The position numbers were made by a program, and so were the translations under genes. A DNA stretch of 64,000 nt from JAWXCM01 sp034408745 (GTDB taxonomy: Bacteria > Acidobacteriota > Terriglobia > Bryobacterales > Bryobacteraceae), in assembly GCA_034408745.1 (NCBI GenBank), contig JAWXCM010000103.1, positions 1 to 64,000 of the forward strand. Direction: 5' to 3'. Below the pieces are notes generated by a model. The model was given only the letters and a program-made list of their open reading frames with translations. It searched no databases and was not told the DNA's origin. Shown one piece after another: positions 42,645-56,338 of the stretch (position 1 is its first letter; the number at the start of each line of letters is the position of its first letter).

Positions 42645-42978
42645 GTTCTGCGAGTCCGGCTTCCACGGATTCGCAGAATGAATGTAGAGGGGTCTCCACC
42701 CAGAACGTATGTTCCCATCCGGTGACAGTGCCCGAGCACCAGAGAACGGCGACGCGGAGCATCAGCTCATCGAAGCGGCGCAGCACCCATCGATACTGAC
42801 CGCTGACTTCGTTCCAGAAGCATTCGCCATTACCTGTGGTTTGCACGCTGCGCACGGCGTTCCGCAGTCCCTGTTCTGCGTCATGCCGGTCGGACGCTGT
42901 CACGATCGCATGAGTATCCGTGTCCCGAAGTTCGCACATCAGCCTGCCGAACTCGTCGACGTTGAACTGGATTTCCAA
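42619..42978 (-). CDS. Small protein of unknown function, downstream of the sulfotransferase-like gene
   Basis: This 119-residue protein begins at TTG 42978, one base after the stop of the upstream gene, so it is probably translated by reinitiation. The sequence is a mixed alpha/beta soluble protein with several tryptophans (CFWNEVSGQYRWVLRRFDEL, VTGWEHTFWVE). A longer frame to 43116 exists but overlaps the upstream gene and has no protein-like N-terminus. No family was recognised. It overlaps the convergent HEAT-repeat gene by 26 bases. Confidence 0.6.
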   Translation of the reverse strand: MEIQFNVDEFGRLMCELRDTDTHAIVTASDRHDAEQGLRNAVRSVQTTGNGECFWNEVSGQYRWVLRRFDELMLRVAVLWCSGTVTGWEHTFWVETPLHSFCESVEAGLAELTSPKSRP

Positions 42979-42979
42979 A

Positions 42980-43558
42980 TTACAGGGTAGCGCCGCCGGG
43001 ACTTCGCCTGCGGTACAAGTCGGGGTCCGCCTGTGCGGCCATTGCGGTGATGTCGAGCTCGGCGTGCAGGAACTCGCACACCTGGGATGCGATGGCGTGT
43101 GGGTCGCGAAGGACATCGTGATAGCGGAAGGTGCGCGTCGTAATTCCGCTCTGTCTTGCGAGCCATTCGAAGACGTTGTCGATGTGGCTCTGCAGAGTCG
43201 CTGCGAATTCTGCCGGGTCGAGGCTGACTTCCGATGTGCCGCGGCGGCGAAGCGTGGAGATCTGCGACGCGGCTACTTCTTCCAGTGGACGTTCCATCAG
43301 GATGATGCGGTACTCGCGGCCCTCGGGCAGCGCAGTGAGCAGCGATGAGATCACCTTCACCGCTTTTCCTTCCGCTTCATCAATGTGCGCGGGCTGCTCA
43401 GCCAGGAGCTTCACGGGCTCCCACTCACAGTAGCCGCGAGGGTTGTCTTCATCGGGGACACGCTGGCCGTCGGTCAGCACTGGCATGCCTCCCGCGGCGA
43501 GCATCTGCATCATCAGCGAAGTGCCCGAGCGGGCGAGACCGGATACGACTGTGATCAC
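42980..43558 (-). CDS. P-loop sulfotransferase-like protein
   Basis: This 192-residue protein has the sulfotransferase/nucleotide-binding 5' loop SGLARSGTSLMMQML and the later IILMERPLEEVAASQ segment resembling the 3'-phosphate-binding region of PAPS-dependent sulfotransferases (RxP...). It is shorter than typical enzymes. The GTG at 43558 is chosen because the longer frame to 43588 would put its N-terminus inside the terminator of the oxidase operon. Substrate unknown. A small gene of unknown function follows after one base. Confidence 0.7.
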   Translation of the reverse strand: MITVVSGLARSGTSLMMQMLAAGGMPVLTDGQRVPDEDNPRGYCEWEPVKLLAEQPAHIDEAEGKAVKVISSLLTALPEGREYRIILMERPLEEVAASQISTLRRRGTSEVSLDPAEFAATLQSHIDNVFEWLARQSGITTRTFRYHDVLRDPHAIASQVCEFLHAELDITAMAAQADPDLYRRRSPGGATL

Positions 43559-43577
43559 TGACTTAAGGATAAACAAG

Positions 43578-43606
43578 AAGGGCGGCAACCTTGCGGCGCC
43601 GCCCTT
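43578..43606 (-). terminator. Terminator of the ACIII-oxidase operon
   Basis: AAGGGCGGC (43578-43586) and GCCGCCCTT (43598-43606) pair perfectly over 9 bp. On the - strand the hairpin is followed by CTTGTTT, a weak T-run. It lies 24 bases after the last oxidase gene. Confidence 0.65.
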
Positions 43607-43630
43607 TAAGCATCGGTTGTAAGTCGGGTG

Positions 43631-44134
43631 TTAGTGCTTAGCCGGGGCTGCCTGAGGAGTACCCGCCGGTGCTGCGGCGCCTGGTGCGGGCTGTCCGGCC
43701 GGAGCGCCTGCGGCACCGGGAGCTGGCGGGCCGAACTGTCCACCGGGGGCGTGCTTCGTCTTGATGTTCAGCGGCTCAGCCGGCTCACGTGTGGCCAGGT
43801 CCGTGTAACAGCCGATCAGGAACAGCGCGAGGAAGAAGAGGCTTACGCAGAACACGATCGCGCTCATGGGCTTGTCCCAGCGCAGGTGCATGAAGAACAA
43901 TGCCACAAGAGATCCCTTAATCGAAGCGATGAACATGGCGATGACAACGTTCGTCATGCCACCGCCAAAGTCGATGTACGATGCGCCGACCGTGATCACC
44001 GTCAGGAGCAGCAGTGCGGCGAGCACCGCGGCATAAACCTTCGGACCGCCGTGTTCATGGCCGTCGTCGTTCGCCGCGTGAGTATGAGCGTGTGACGTAT
44101 CGAGGTGTTCGGAATGTGCCGTGTGAGTAGCCAT
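43631..44134 (-). CDS. coxD: Cytochrome c oxidase subunit IV-type protein
   Basis: This 167-residue membrane protein has three helices (VYAAVLAALLLLTVITVGASY; VVIAMFIASIKGSLVALFFMHL; IVFCVSLFFLALFLIGCYTD, each split across segments) typical of the small fourth subunit of prokaryotic caa3-type oxidases. The N-terminus is histidine-rich and cytoplasmic; the C-terminal tail is a proline/alanine/glycine-rich flexible stretch. It is the last gene of the long leftward operon, 10 bases after coxC, and is followed by a terminator. Confidence 0.85.
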   Translation of the reverse strand: MATHTAHSEHLDTSHAHTHAANDDGHEHGGPKVYAAVLAALLLLTVITVGASYIDFGGGMTNVVIAMFIASIKGSLVALFFMHLRWDKPMSAIVFCVSLFFLALFLIGCYTDLATREPAEPLNIKTKHAPGGQFGPPAPGAAGAPAGQPAPGAAAPAGTPQAAPAKH

Positions 44135-44144
44135 CGTTATCTCT

Positions 44145-44814
44145 CTAGGTGATCAGGTAAAGCAGCGGGAACAGATAGATCCAGATCAGATCGACAAGGT
44201 GCCAGTAGAGGCCGACCAGATCGACGGGCGTATACCACTTGCCGTCAAAGGCGCCGGTTCGGCCCTTGATCACCAGCCACGTAATCAGAATCATGCCGAT
44301 CAACACGTGGATACCGTGCAGGCCCGTCATCATGAAATAGAAGCTGAAGAAGATGAACTGGTTCGGCACCTCGCCGATGTGTTGCACCTTGTAGAACGCA
44401 CCGGGCAGAAGCCCTTCATGGAACTTGTGCTGATACTCGAAAAACTTCACCACCATGAAGGTTCCGGCGCAGGCCAGCGTGACCAGCAGATATGCGGTCA
44501 TCGCGGCGCGCTTTGCCTGCTTGGCCTTGTGGACCGCCATCACCATGGTGAAGCTCGACAGGAGCAGCACGACGGTGTTGAGCGCGCCCATCTTCTTGTC
44601 CAGATGATGGTGCGCTGCAACGAACGCTTCGGGATGGGCTGCCTGCTGGAGCGCGAAGCCCACAAACAGGCCGCCGAACATGAGGATTTCCGTTCCGAGA
44701 AACAGCCACATGCCGAGTTTGGCGGCATCGAACTGCTGCTCGAACGTGGCGAAGTGATGCTGCAGCCTGGAATCGTGGCTGTGATCCGCGTGGTGCTCGC
44801 CGTGCGAATCAACG

Positions 44815-44834
<20 letters not shown>
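44145..44834 (-). CDS. coxC: Cytochrome c oxidase subunit III
   Basis: This 229-residue subunit has a histidine-rich N-terminal tail and five to six membrane helices with family features: FDAAKLGMWLFLGTEILMFGG, the glutamate in HKFHEGLLPG, and MTGLHGIHVLIGM, then VDLVGLYWHLVDLIWIYLFPLLYL. It stabilises subunit I and the proton path. The ATG at 44834 gives a normal MNQSLTDVD start; a longer frame overlaps coxA without protein character. The gene overlaps the coxA 3' end by 20 bases. Confidence 0.94.
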
Positions 44835-46437
<1,603 letters not shown>

Positions 46438-46460
46438 TTCTGTTTTCCTTTACTGCCTGC

Positions 46461-47402
46461 CTACTTCAAACCTTTGATGTACTCGATAACGCCCAGAACC
46501 TCACGGTCGCGGATGAGGCCCTTGAACGTCGGCATGATTGGCTCGTAACCCTGAACGATGTGGTTCTGCGGCTCCAGAATCGATTCGCGGATGTAATTCT
46601 CGTCCACCTTAATCTGCTTGCCGTCGGTCATGGTGTGCATGGCACCCCATGTTCCCTTCCATGTCGGACCCTGGCCCCTTGTGCCGTCGAGCGAGTGGCA
46701 GGTGGCGCAACCTTTATTCTCGTAGACCAGTTTGCCGAGCTCCGGGAGCGGCATTGTCTTGATCTCTTCGTCGCCTTCAAGCAGCCACTTCTGATAAGCC
46801 GCTTCATCGTCGACATAGATCTTTGCCAGCATGTCCGAGTGGCCCTTGCCGCAGTACTCGGTACAGAAAACCTGGTAGACGCCAGGCTCCGTGGCGGTGA
46901 ACCACTCTTCGGTGTAGCGGCCCGGAACAGCGTCCTTCTTAATGCGGAACGACGGTACAAAGAAGCTGTGGATCACGTCTTCCGACGACAGGACGAGACG
47001 CACTGGCCGGTTCACCGGAACGTGAAACGCGTTCAGGGTGCGCATACCGTCCGGATACTCGAACTGCCACACCCACTTCTTCCCAGTCGCCTGAATCTCG
47101 ATGGAGTTCGCCGGCGCCACCTGGGCGTTCACGTAGCCGTGAAAGCCCCAGAAGAAGATGATGATGACGAGGAACAGCGGGATCACGCTCCAGACGATTT
47201 CCAGCGTCTGGTTGTGCGTGATGTGCGGCGTCACCTCGTTCTCGCTCTTCCTGCGATACTTCCGCATGAAATGGATAACCAGAATGGCGATGAGCGCGAA
47301 AAATACCACGTTAATCGCGGTGATAAACCAGAAGAGGTTGTCGATGTTGCCTGACAGCGTCGAAGCCTGCTTCGGGAGAATGAAATCGTGAAGCCAGTTC
47401 AT
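46461..47402 (-). CDS. coxB: Cytochrome c oxidase subunit II with fused cytochrome c (caa3 type)
   Basis: This 313-residue protein has two membrane helices, a CuA cupredoxin domain and a fused C-terminal cytochrome c domain. CuA ligands are H145, C180, E182, C184, H188 and M191 (CTEYCGKGHSDM). The haem site is C232-A-T-C235-H236 with a downstream methionine in IMPTFKGL. The fusion lets electrons enter the oxidase through the attached haem, as in caa3 enzymes. The ATG at 47402 shares bases with the stop of the Sco1-like gene (ATGA). A longer frame upstream overlaps that gene and is not protein-like. Confidence 0.96.
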   Translation of the reverse strand: MNWLHDFILPKQASTLSGNIDNLFWFITAINVVFFALIAILVIHFMRKYRRKSENEVTPHITHNQTLEIVWSVIPLFLVIIIFFWGFHGYVNAQVAPANSIEIQATGKKWVWQFEYPDGMRTLNAFHVPVNRPVRLVLSSEDVIHSFFVPSFRIKKDAVPGRYTEEWFTATEPGVYQVFCTEYCGKGHSDMLAKIYVDDEAAYQKWLLEGDEEIKTMPLPELGKLVYENKGCATCHSLDGTRGQGPTWKGTWGAMHTMTDGKQIKVDENYIRESILEPQNHIVQGYEPIMPTFKGLIRDREVLGVIEYIKGLK

Positions 47403-48259
47403 TTTACGGTAGCCACTCCATCGGGCAGATTCGCGGCGACCATTCGCCCGCTGTCCCTGCGCCACATCATCGAAAGAATCAGACCCATAACCAGGACGGT
47501 CAGGACACCGCCTGCGCGCATCAAATTCCTGGCAAAGGGCACGTACGATTTCGCATTCGCGTCGTAGTGGAAGCAGTACAGCAACAGCTTGTCGCTGAAC
47601 GATCCCAGCTTTCCTTCCGACGCCTCTGTCAACGCCAGGCGCATATCGCGCGCCTGATATGACAGACCGTACAGATACCGCGACACTCGCCCGTCCGGAG
47701 TCAGCATCATGATGGCGGCCGCGTGGGCGAATTGTTCTGTCTTCGCATCCCAGCGGTAGTTGAAGCCGATCTGCTCGGCGAGCCGCTTTGCGTTGCCCTG
47801 ATAATCCACCATGAAATGCCAGCCCGAGGACGCCTCCACCCGGTCGTAATTGCTCAGATACCACTTTTTCTTCGCTTTCGCGAGATCGAACCCTTCCTGC
47901 GGGTCGATGGAAATGGTAACCACTTCGAACTCTTTCCCGGCTGTCCAGGCAAGATCCTTCATCACTTTCGTCTGGGCATTCAGCACCAGACTGCAAAGCA
48001 TCGGACACCGGTAATACACCAGATTCAGGACTACCGGCTTACCACTTTTAAAGAAGCTACGCAGGGGTGTCTGATACCCGTTTTCCCCGGTGAACTCAAG
48101 ATCGAGGTTCACCTTTGTGCCCAGCTTCTCTTCCACGCCGATACCTTCGAGCTCAGTCGGCAGGGTGTTCACCTGCGCGACAAGAGCCGGCGACGCGGCG
48201 AGTAGCAGCGCGCTCAAACTATTTATGAGGCTGCTGCGAACTTGACGGAGTTTGTACAT
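47399..48259 (-). CDS. Sco1/SenC-like copper chaperone
   Basis: This 286-residue membrane-anchored thioredoxin-fold protein inserts copper into the CuA site of CoxB. The copper ligands are C85 and C89 in YYRCPMLC and H179 in EQFAHAA. A signal peptide precedes the domain, and an unusual C-terminal membrane helix (GGVLTVLVMGLILSMMW) follows it. The ATG at 48259 is preferred because it gives a clean signal peptide; it overlaps the upstream gene by 41 bases and its stop overlaps coxB, so it is tightly built into the operon. Confidence 0.92.
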   Translation of the reverse strand: MYKLRQVRSSLINSLSALLLAASPALVAQVNTLPTELEGIGVEEKLGTKVNLDLEFTGENGYQTPLRSFFKSGKPVVLNLVYYRCPMLCSLVLNAQTKVMKDLAWTAGKEFEVVTISIDPQEGFDLAKAKKKWYLSNYDRVEASSGWHFMVDYQGNAKRLAEQIGFNYRWDAKTEQFAHAAAIMMLTPDGRVSRYLYGLSYQARDMRLALTEASEGKLGSFSDKLLLYCFHYDANAKSYVPFARNLMRAGGVLTVLVMGLILSMMWRRDSGRMVAANLPDGVATVK

Positions 48260-48740
48260 TGGGACTACTCGTTGCACCTTGTGTTGCGTTTGCTGCTGCC
48301 GGCGCCGCTCCAGCCGCACCGGGCGCTCCGGGCTGTGCACCGGCTGCCGCTAGTAGCGCAGCCGACTTCACCGCATAGGCACCGGTCGGATACTTCTCTT
48401 TGTTAGATGCCGCATCGTCGGCCACCAGCTTCATTGCCTGCTCGACCGGAAGGCGCATGGTGCCCCTTTTCCGGTCGTAATGATCGTAGTGGGTCAGTTC
48501 CCAGTTCTCTTTGTTGCGGAGATCCTGCAGAACCCAGCTGGGCTGCGTCAGCACAGTGTTCTGGACCAGCGATTCTTCAGTCCGGCTGTAATACTGCGCG
48601 ATTGCGATACCGACTACCAGGAGCAGCACCACGGTGAGTCCACCGAGGATCGAAATGATGGAATATTGCGGCTCACTGTGGTCGTACTCGTGCGGATGCT
48701 CGTCCTGGAACTCCTCACGATATTCGGAATGATCTGACAT
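48219..48740 (-). CDS. Unknown single-helix membrane protein of the ACIII-oxidase operon
   Basis: This 173-residue protein has an acidic/histidine-rich N-terminus, one membrane helix (IISILGGLTVVLLLVVGIAI), a periplasmic part (QPSWVLQDLRNKENWELTHYDHYDRKRGTMRLPVEQAM) that reads as a structured 60-residue domain, shown here in two stretches, and an alanine/proline-rich tail. The segment resembles small accessory proteins that occur between ActF and SCO genes in other genomes, but no function is known to me. Its place suggests assembly or linkage of complex III and oxidase. Its 3' end overlaps the Sco1-like gene. Confidence 0.75.
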   Translation of the reverse strand: MSDHSEYREEFQDEHPHEYDHSEPQYSIISILGGLTVVLLLVVGIAIAQYYSRTEESLVQNTVLTQPSWVLQDLRNKENWELTHYDHYDRKRGTMRLPVEQAMKLVADDAASNKEKYPTGAYAVKSAALLAAAGAQPGAPGAAGAAPAAANATQGATSSPNVQTPSSSQQPHK

Positions 48741-48769
48741 TGCTGTTCGATTCCTCCTGAGTTCCCTTC

Positions 48770-49978
48770 TTAGACGTTCTGGAAGTGCAGGCTCTGCTCG
48801 AAGCGCGGATCGCCGACCGGCAGCAGAGCGTTGTCCTTCATGCGATGCCAGAAGACCAGACCCATGGGGCCCGCCACGGCAAACAATGTCGTCAAATCCA
48901 GCCAGTGGAGGGAGAAGCCGCCCTTCTGGAATGTGGGCATCACCTGCCAGTACCAGTCGATGAGCTGGAACACGATCAGCCAGATCGCCGCGAAGCGAAG
49001 CACGGCCGGGTTCCGCTTACTGGCCCTTGGGATCAGCAGGAAGAACGGAATGATGAAGTGCCCGAAGAGAATCGCAGCGCTCACGTATGCCCATGAGCCT
49101 TCAAACCGGTGCATAAACCAGATGGTCTCTTCCGGGAGGTTGGCGTACCAGATCAGCAGGTACTGCGAGAAGGCAATGTAAGCCCAGAAAATCGTGAGCG
49201 CGAACATCCACTTGCCGAGATCGTGATAATGCTCGATGCGAATGGTGTTGGCGAGTATGTTGTTGTCGCGGAACCAGAGGCAGATCAGCGTCCAGACGCA
49301 CATGAACATAAGTCCGCCACCCGCGTAGCAATAGATGCCGAAGATGGTGGAGTACCAGTGTGGATCCAGAGACATGCTCCAGTCGAACGCGGCCAGCGTG
49401 ACCGTCAGGAACGTGATCAGCAGACCCGGTGCGCTCCAGCGCGACATCGCATGCATCTGCTCAATCGACTTCGTGGTGTCCTGTTTGGTCGAGTTGGCAT
49501 GCAGGCGCCACGCAATCACAGACCAGATCAGCAGGTAGACAAAAGCGCGGATGGTGAAAGCGTTCGGGTTCAGGTAAACCGCCTTCGACTGCAGGATGGC
49601 GTCTTTGGCGACGACATCGGCATGCGACCACTCGTACAGATGGTGAATGCCGAACAGCACCGGCACAAACAGCAGGAAGCCAACCGGGATCGACGCCGCG
49701 AGGTTCTCCGCGATTCGCCGCATCGGTACATTCCATGCGGCGCCCGTGAGATAGCCAGTCATCAGAAAGAACAGAGCGCCGAGCGGCACGAACATCACAG
49801 CGATGAACGAGAACAGATAGCTCTGGAAGAAGCGCTCCTGCGCGGTGAAGTAACCGGCAATGGAAGCGAGCCACGCGATGATTGTGATCAGGGCCAGCGA
49901 GTTCCGGCTTTTAGTCCAGAATTCGGCGTCCATGTAGTACGAATCGCGCGAGTGAGGCGAATGGGTTCCGTGTGCCAT
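48770..49978 (-). CDS. actF: Alternative complex III subunit ActF (NrfD-like)
   Basis: This 402-residue, ten-helix membrane subunit is the second NrfD/PsrC-like subunit of alternative complex III, homologous to ActC. Typical regions include FIAVMFVPLGALFFLMTGYLTG (given in parts), SKAVYLNPNAFTIRAFVYLL, TLAAFDWSMSLDPHWYSTIF and YFWAYIAFSQYLLIWYANLPEE. It forms part of the proton path and contacts the oxidase. It starts 2 bases after actE ends. Confidence 0.95.
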   Translation of the reverse strand: MAHGTHSPHSRDSYYMDAEFWTKSRNSLALITIIAWLASIAGYFTAQERFFQSYLFSFIAVMFVPLGALFFLMTGYLTGAAWNVPMRRIAENLAASIPVGFLLFVPVLFGIHHLYEWSHADVVAKDAILQSKAVYLNPNAFTIRAFVYLLIWSVIAWRLHANSTKQDTTKSIEQMHAMSRWSAPGLLITFLTVTLAAFDWSMSLDPHWYSTIFGIYCYAGGGLMFMCVWTLICLWFRDNNILANTIRIEHYHDLGKWMFALTIFWAYIAFSQYLLIWYANLPEETIWFMHRFEGSWAYVSAAILFGHFIIPFFLLIPRASKRNPAVLRFAAIWLIVFQLIDWYWQVMPTFQKGGFSLHWLDLTTLFAVAGPMGLVFWHRMKDNALLPVGDPRFEQSLHFQNV

Positions 49979-49980
49979 GT

Positions 49981-50580
49981 CTATTTCAGTGAACTCCGAA
50001 CATCAGCCGGAACTTCCTCGGGTGTGCCGATGGTGGTGCGCTGCAGTGCGCGCACATACGCCACGATGGCCCAGCGGTCGTGTTCGGTGATCTGATTCCT
50101 GTAATGCGGCATGGAGCGCCGCCCGTTGGTAATTACGTTGAAGATCTCGCCGTCGTTGTACTGGCGGATGCGGTCTTCATGCAGGCTGGTAGCGATCCAC
50201 AGCGAGCTGCGTCCGACCAGTCCGCGGCCGTGGCCGGTCTTGTCGTGGCAGGGCGAGCAGTACGTGTTGAAGCGCTTCTGACCCAGCTCCATCAGTTCCG
50301 GTGTGAACTTCTCCGGATTGCGGCCGACGTACTGATTGTTCACCACACCGCTGAAGTAGGCGTCGTCCTCTTTCAGATGTCCTACGGCTACCGTGCCTTC
50401 CACAGGCAAACGGCTGCCGCGTCGATCCGAGAAGAATGAGCGATCCGACTGCGGCTTGTACTTACCCTGCGCGCGCATGTCGGGGAATACCTGCACGGGA
50501 GGCTGGCGGCTGGTTGTGCCTCCACAACCTGCGAGAACGAGCGCCGTGGCGGCGAGCGTCAGAATGGCGAAGCTTCTCAT
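49981..50580 (-). CDS. actE: Alternative complex III subunit ActE (monohaem cytochrome c)
   Basis: This 199-residue lipoprotein has a signal peptide with lipobox VLAGCGG and one c-type haem site, CSPCH, with a methionine ligand later in RRSMPHYRNQI. ActE delivers electrons from the membrane cytochromes towards the oxidase-bound cytochrome c. It overlaps actD by 4 bases (ATGA) and is followed 2 bases later by actF. Confidence 0.94.
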   Translation of the reverse strand: MRSFAILTLAATALVLAGCGGTTSRQPPVQVFPDMRAQGKYKPQSDRSFFSDRRGSRLPVEGTVAVGHLKEDDAYFSGVVNNQYVGRNPEKFTPELMELGQKRFNTYCSPCHDKTGHGRGLVGRSSLWIATSLHEDRIRQYNDGEIFNVITNGRRSMPHYRNQITEHDRWAIVAYVRALQRTTIGTPEEVPADVRSSLK

Positions 50581-51140
50581 GCTTCCACGACCTCCGTGGT
50601 GGCGGCGCCGAGTTCACTCATCACCGCCTGCAGCTCCTCCACATCGAAGCGCGGATCGGTGGATTCCACCACGAGCAGATACTTGTCATCGGTATGCTCG
50701 CCGAACCGGCTGAAATTCATGGTCGGGTGATAAAAGCGGGGCAGTCCGTTCAGGTAAAACATGCCGAACACCGCACCGAAAGATGAGAACAGAACGGTCA
50801 GCTCGAACACCACCGGGATCGAAAATTCCCAGGCGAAAAGCGGCTTGCCACCAATCACCAGCGGGTAGTCGACCGCGCCTGTGTACCAAACCATCAGGAC
50901 CGCGTTGGCAAAACCGAACAGGCCCGCGCAGAACACGATGTAGCCAAGGATGGACTTCGGCACACCGATCGCGTCATCAATGCCGTGAATCGGAAACGGA
51001 CTGTAGGCGTCCAGCTTCGTGTAGCCGCGTTTGTGATGCAGCTCCTCGCCGGCGCGCAGCAAATCCTCCGGGCGGTCAAACAGGCCAACCACGCCGTACA
51101 CCGGATTTACAGGAGTGTTGCTCTTAAAGAAAGGCAGCAT
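50577..51140 (-). CDS. actD: Alternative complex III subunit ActD (DUF3341)
   Basis: This 187-residue protein matches ActD, with two membrane helices around residues 65-85 and 103-125 and the DUF3341 signature near the start (YGVVGLFDRPEDLLRAGEEL, then YTKLDAYSPFPIHGID). It is a small structural subunit that packs beside ActC/ActF in known structures of the complex. It starts one base after actC and overlaps actE. Confidence 0.94.
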   Translation of the reverse strand: MLPFFKSNTPVNPVYGVVGLFDRPEDLLRAGEELHHKRGYTKLDAYSPFPIHGIDDAIGVPKSILGYIVFCAGLFGFANAVLMVWYTGAVDYPLVIGGKPLFAWEFSIPVVFELTVLFSSFGAVFGMFYLNGLPRFYHPTMNFSRFGEHTDDKYLLVVESTDPRFDVEELQAVMSELGAATTEVVEA

Positions 51141-51141
51141 C

Positions 51142-52577
51142 TTAGTGGCGGCCTCCTTCCAAAACTTCAGGTACTGCCGGAGCGTTTACCGGCTGGCCGT
51201 GCATTGCTTCGTGCATCGCTTCATTGGCCATCATGCCCTTGATTTCCGATACCGCGATTACCGGCAGGAACCGGCAGAACGCCAGGAACAGAGTCACGAA
51301 TAAACCGAACGTGCCGAAGAAGGTCAGCATGTCGACCGGTGTGGGACGGAAGTAACCCCAGGCCGACGGCATAAAGTCGCGGTGCAGGGAAGTGGCGATA
51401 ATCACGAAGCGCTCAAACCACATACCGATGTTAACGAAGATGGACAGCACAAACATGAATGGCACATTCGTGCGCAGCCGCTTGGACCAGAAGAACTGAG
51501 GCGTTACCACGTTGCACGTCACCATCGCCCAGTAGGCCCATGCGAAGGGACCGAAAGCACGGTTGATGAAGACGAAACGCTCGTAAGGATTGCCGCTGTA
51601 CCAGGCGATAAAGAACTCAGTGGCATACGCGTAACCGACGATGGTGCCGGTGGCGAGAATGACCTTGTTCATATTCTCGAGGTGGCGAATCGTGATCAGA
51701 TACTGCAGGTTGAGCGCCCAGCGCGCAATCACCATCAGCGTGATCACCATCGCGAATCCGGAGAAGATCGCGCCGGCGACGAAGTAGGGCGGGAAGATCG
51801 TGGTGTGCCAGCCGGGCAGTACCGAGGTCGCAAAGTCGAACGAGACGATGGAGTGCACCGACAGCACCAGCGGCGTCGAGAGCGCGGCCAGGATCAGGTA
51901 CGCCTTTTCGTAGTTATTCCACATCCTCGCCGAGCCGCGCCATCCGAGGCTCGCAGCACCGAAAATCATCTGGCGGACGCCCTTTGCCCGGTCGCGCAGC
52001 GTAGCAAGATCGGGAATCAAACCGACATACCAGAACAACGCCGAGACCGTCAGATACGTTGAGACCGCGAACACGTCCCACACCAGCGGCGAGCGGAAGT
52101 TCGGCCACATGGCGAGGTACGGATTGGGAAGCGGCAACAGCCAGTAGGCAGCGCGCCACGGACGGCCAGTGTGGAACAGCGGGTAGATACCGGCGCAGGC
52201 CACGGCGAACAGCGTCATTGCCTCAGCGGCTCGGTTGATGGAGGTGCGCCACTTCTGACGGAACAGGAACAGAATGGCCGAGATCAGCGTACCGGCGTGG
52301 CCGATACCGATCCAGAACACGAAGTTGGTGATGTCCCAGGCCCAGGCAACAGGCTGGTTGTTACCCCAGACTCCGATGCCCATCCAGACCAGCCAGCCGA
52401 GCATCGCAAACAGGATCAACGCGATGGAACTGCTGATGCCGATCGCGATGTACCACTTCAGCGGCGTCTGACTTTCAGTGATCTTCGAAATGTCATCGGT
52501 AATCTTGTGAAGGGAGGCTCCTCCCTGCACAAGAATCGGTTTGACATGCGGATCGAGAGCAGCTGGATTCTGCGCCA

Positions 52578-52578
<1 letters not shown>
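51142..52578 (-). CDS. actC: Alternative complex III subunit ActC (NrfD/PsrC-like)
   Basis: This 478-residue integral membrane subunit has ten helices and is the quinol-binding subunit of alternative complex III. Signatures include FVFWIGIGHAGTLISAILFL, NFRSPLVWDVFAVSTYLT and SFDFATSVLPGWHTTIFPPY (each a short piece). The histidine and acidic residues of the quinol pocket lie in the second and third helices. The start codon overlaps the actB stop by one base (TAATG), showing coupled translation. Confidence 0.96.
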
Positions 52579-55519
<2,941 letters not shown>

Positions 55520-55532
<13 letters not shown>

Positions 55533-56167
55533 CCTGAGCAGTTCTGCGGAGGGTTGATTCCTTTTGCCGTAATAAGTTCGCGGCCGATTTCAGCCGGGTC
55601 GCGGTCGGGCTGCCAGGCGAGATTCGTCACCTGCTCGACAGGGCGGATGTTGGGCGCCGGATTGCGGTGGCAGTCGAGGCACCACGCCATATTCAGAGGC
55701 TTAACCTGCTTCACTTCCACCATCTGGTCGATTCGGCCATGGCAACTCACACAGCTGACACCGACGGTGACGTGCGCCTGATGGTTGAAATATACAAAGT
55801 CGGCCAGCTTGTGAACCTTGACCCACTCCACCGGTTTGCCGGTGGCGTAGCTGTCGCGAATTTTTTCGAGACGGGGGCTCTGCGGCTTCACGCGCACATG
55901 GCAATTCATGCAGACTTCGGTCTGCGGAACCGCCGCGTAGCTCGATTTGGTTACTGTGTAGTGACAGTAGTAGCAGTCCATGCCAAGCTCGCCAGCGTGC
56001 AGTTTGTGGCTGTACGGGACAGGCTGCACCGGAGTGTACCCGGTTTTCAGATTGTCGGGCCAGGTCACATACAGGCCCATCGCGGCGCCGCCAATTACTA
56101 CAAGACCGGCCGCAAGGGCGCCTAACCTAAGGATTTGGTCGGTGGATTTGGGGAAGATGAGAGCCAT
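55520..56167 (-). CDS. actA: Alternative complex III subunit ActA (pentahaem cytochrome c)
   Basis: This 215-residue membrane-anchored cytochrome has one N-terminal helix and exactly five CxxCH haem sites, at C65 (CYYCH), C86 (CMNCH), C139 (CVSCH), C163 (CLDCH) and C210 (CSGCH). Five haems match the known ActA. It is the first gene of the leftward operon, which runs without a clear break to coxD at 43.6 kb. A likely promoter lies 24-51 bases upstream of the start. Confidence 0.96.
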
Positions 56168-56190
56168 GCCAGTCCAACGTCAGCCGTGCT

Positions 56191-56218
56191 ACTGTACTGA
56201 TTTTACAGCGTTTGTCAG
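56191..56218 (-). promoter_or_regulatory. Likely sigma-70 promoter of the act-cox operon
   Basis: On the - strand, CTGACA (56218-56213) and TACAGT (56196-56191) are 16 bases apart. The transcription start would fall about 20 bases before the actA ATG. The divergent kinase gene is 170 bases from actA. Confidence 0.5.
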
Positions 56219-56338
56219 CGAATTCAGATACCCTGTGGAACCAGTCGCCCACAAGATACGCAAATCCTTACTGTTGCCACGGCGAACTCTATTTTTTCTA
56301 TCACATATGCAAAGATTCTGCAAGGAGCAGAAAGATTC

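Noticed and set aside
43578..43588. An upstream start at 43588 for the sulfotransferase-like gene
   Set aside because: It would be read through the oxidase terminator stem; GTG 43558 gives a clean P-loop-proximal start.
46461..48008. A longer coxB frame reaching to 48008
   Set aside because: The extra N-terminus overlaps the Sco1-like gene and is not protein-like. MNWLHDF at 47402 is a normal CoxB start.
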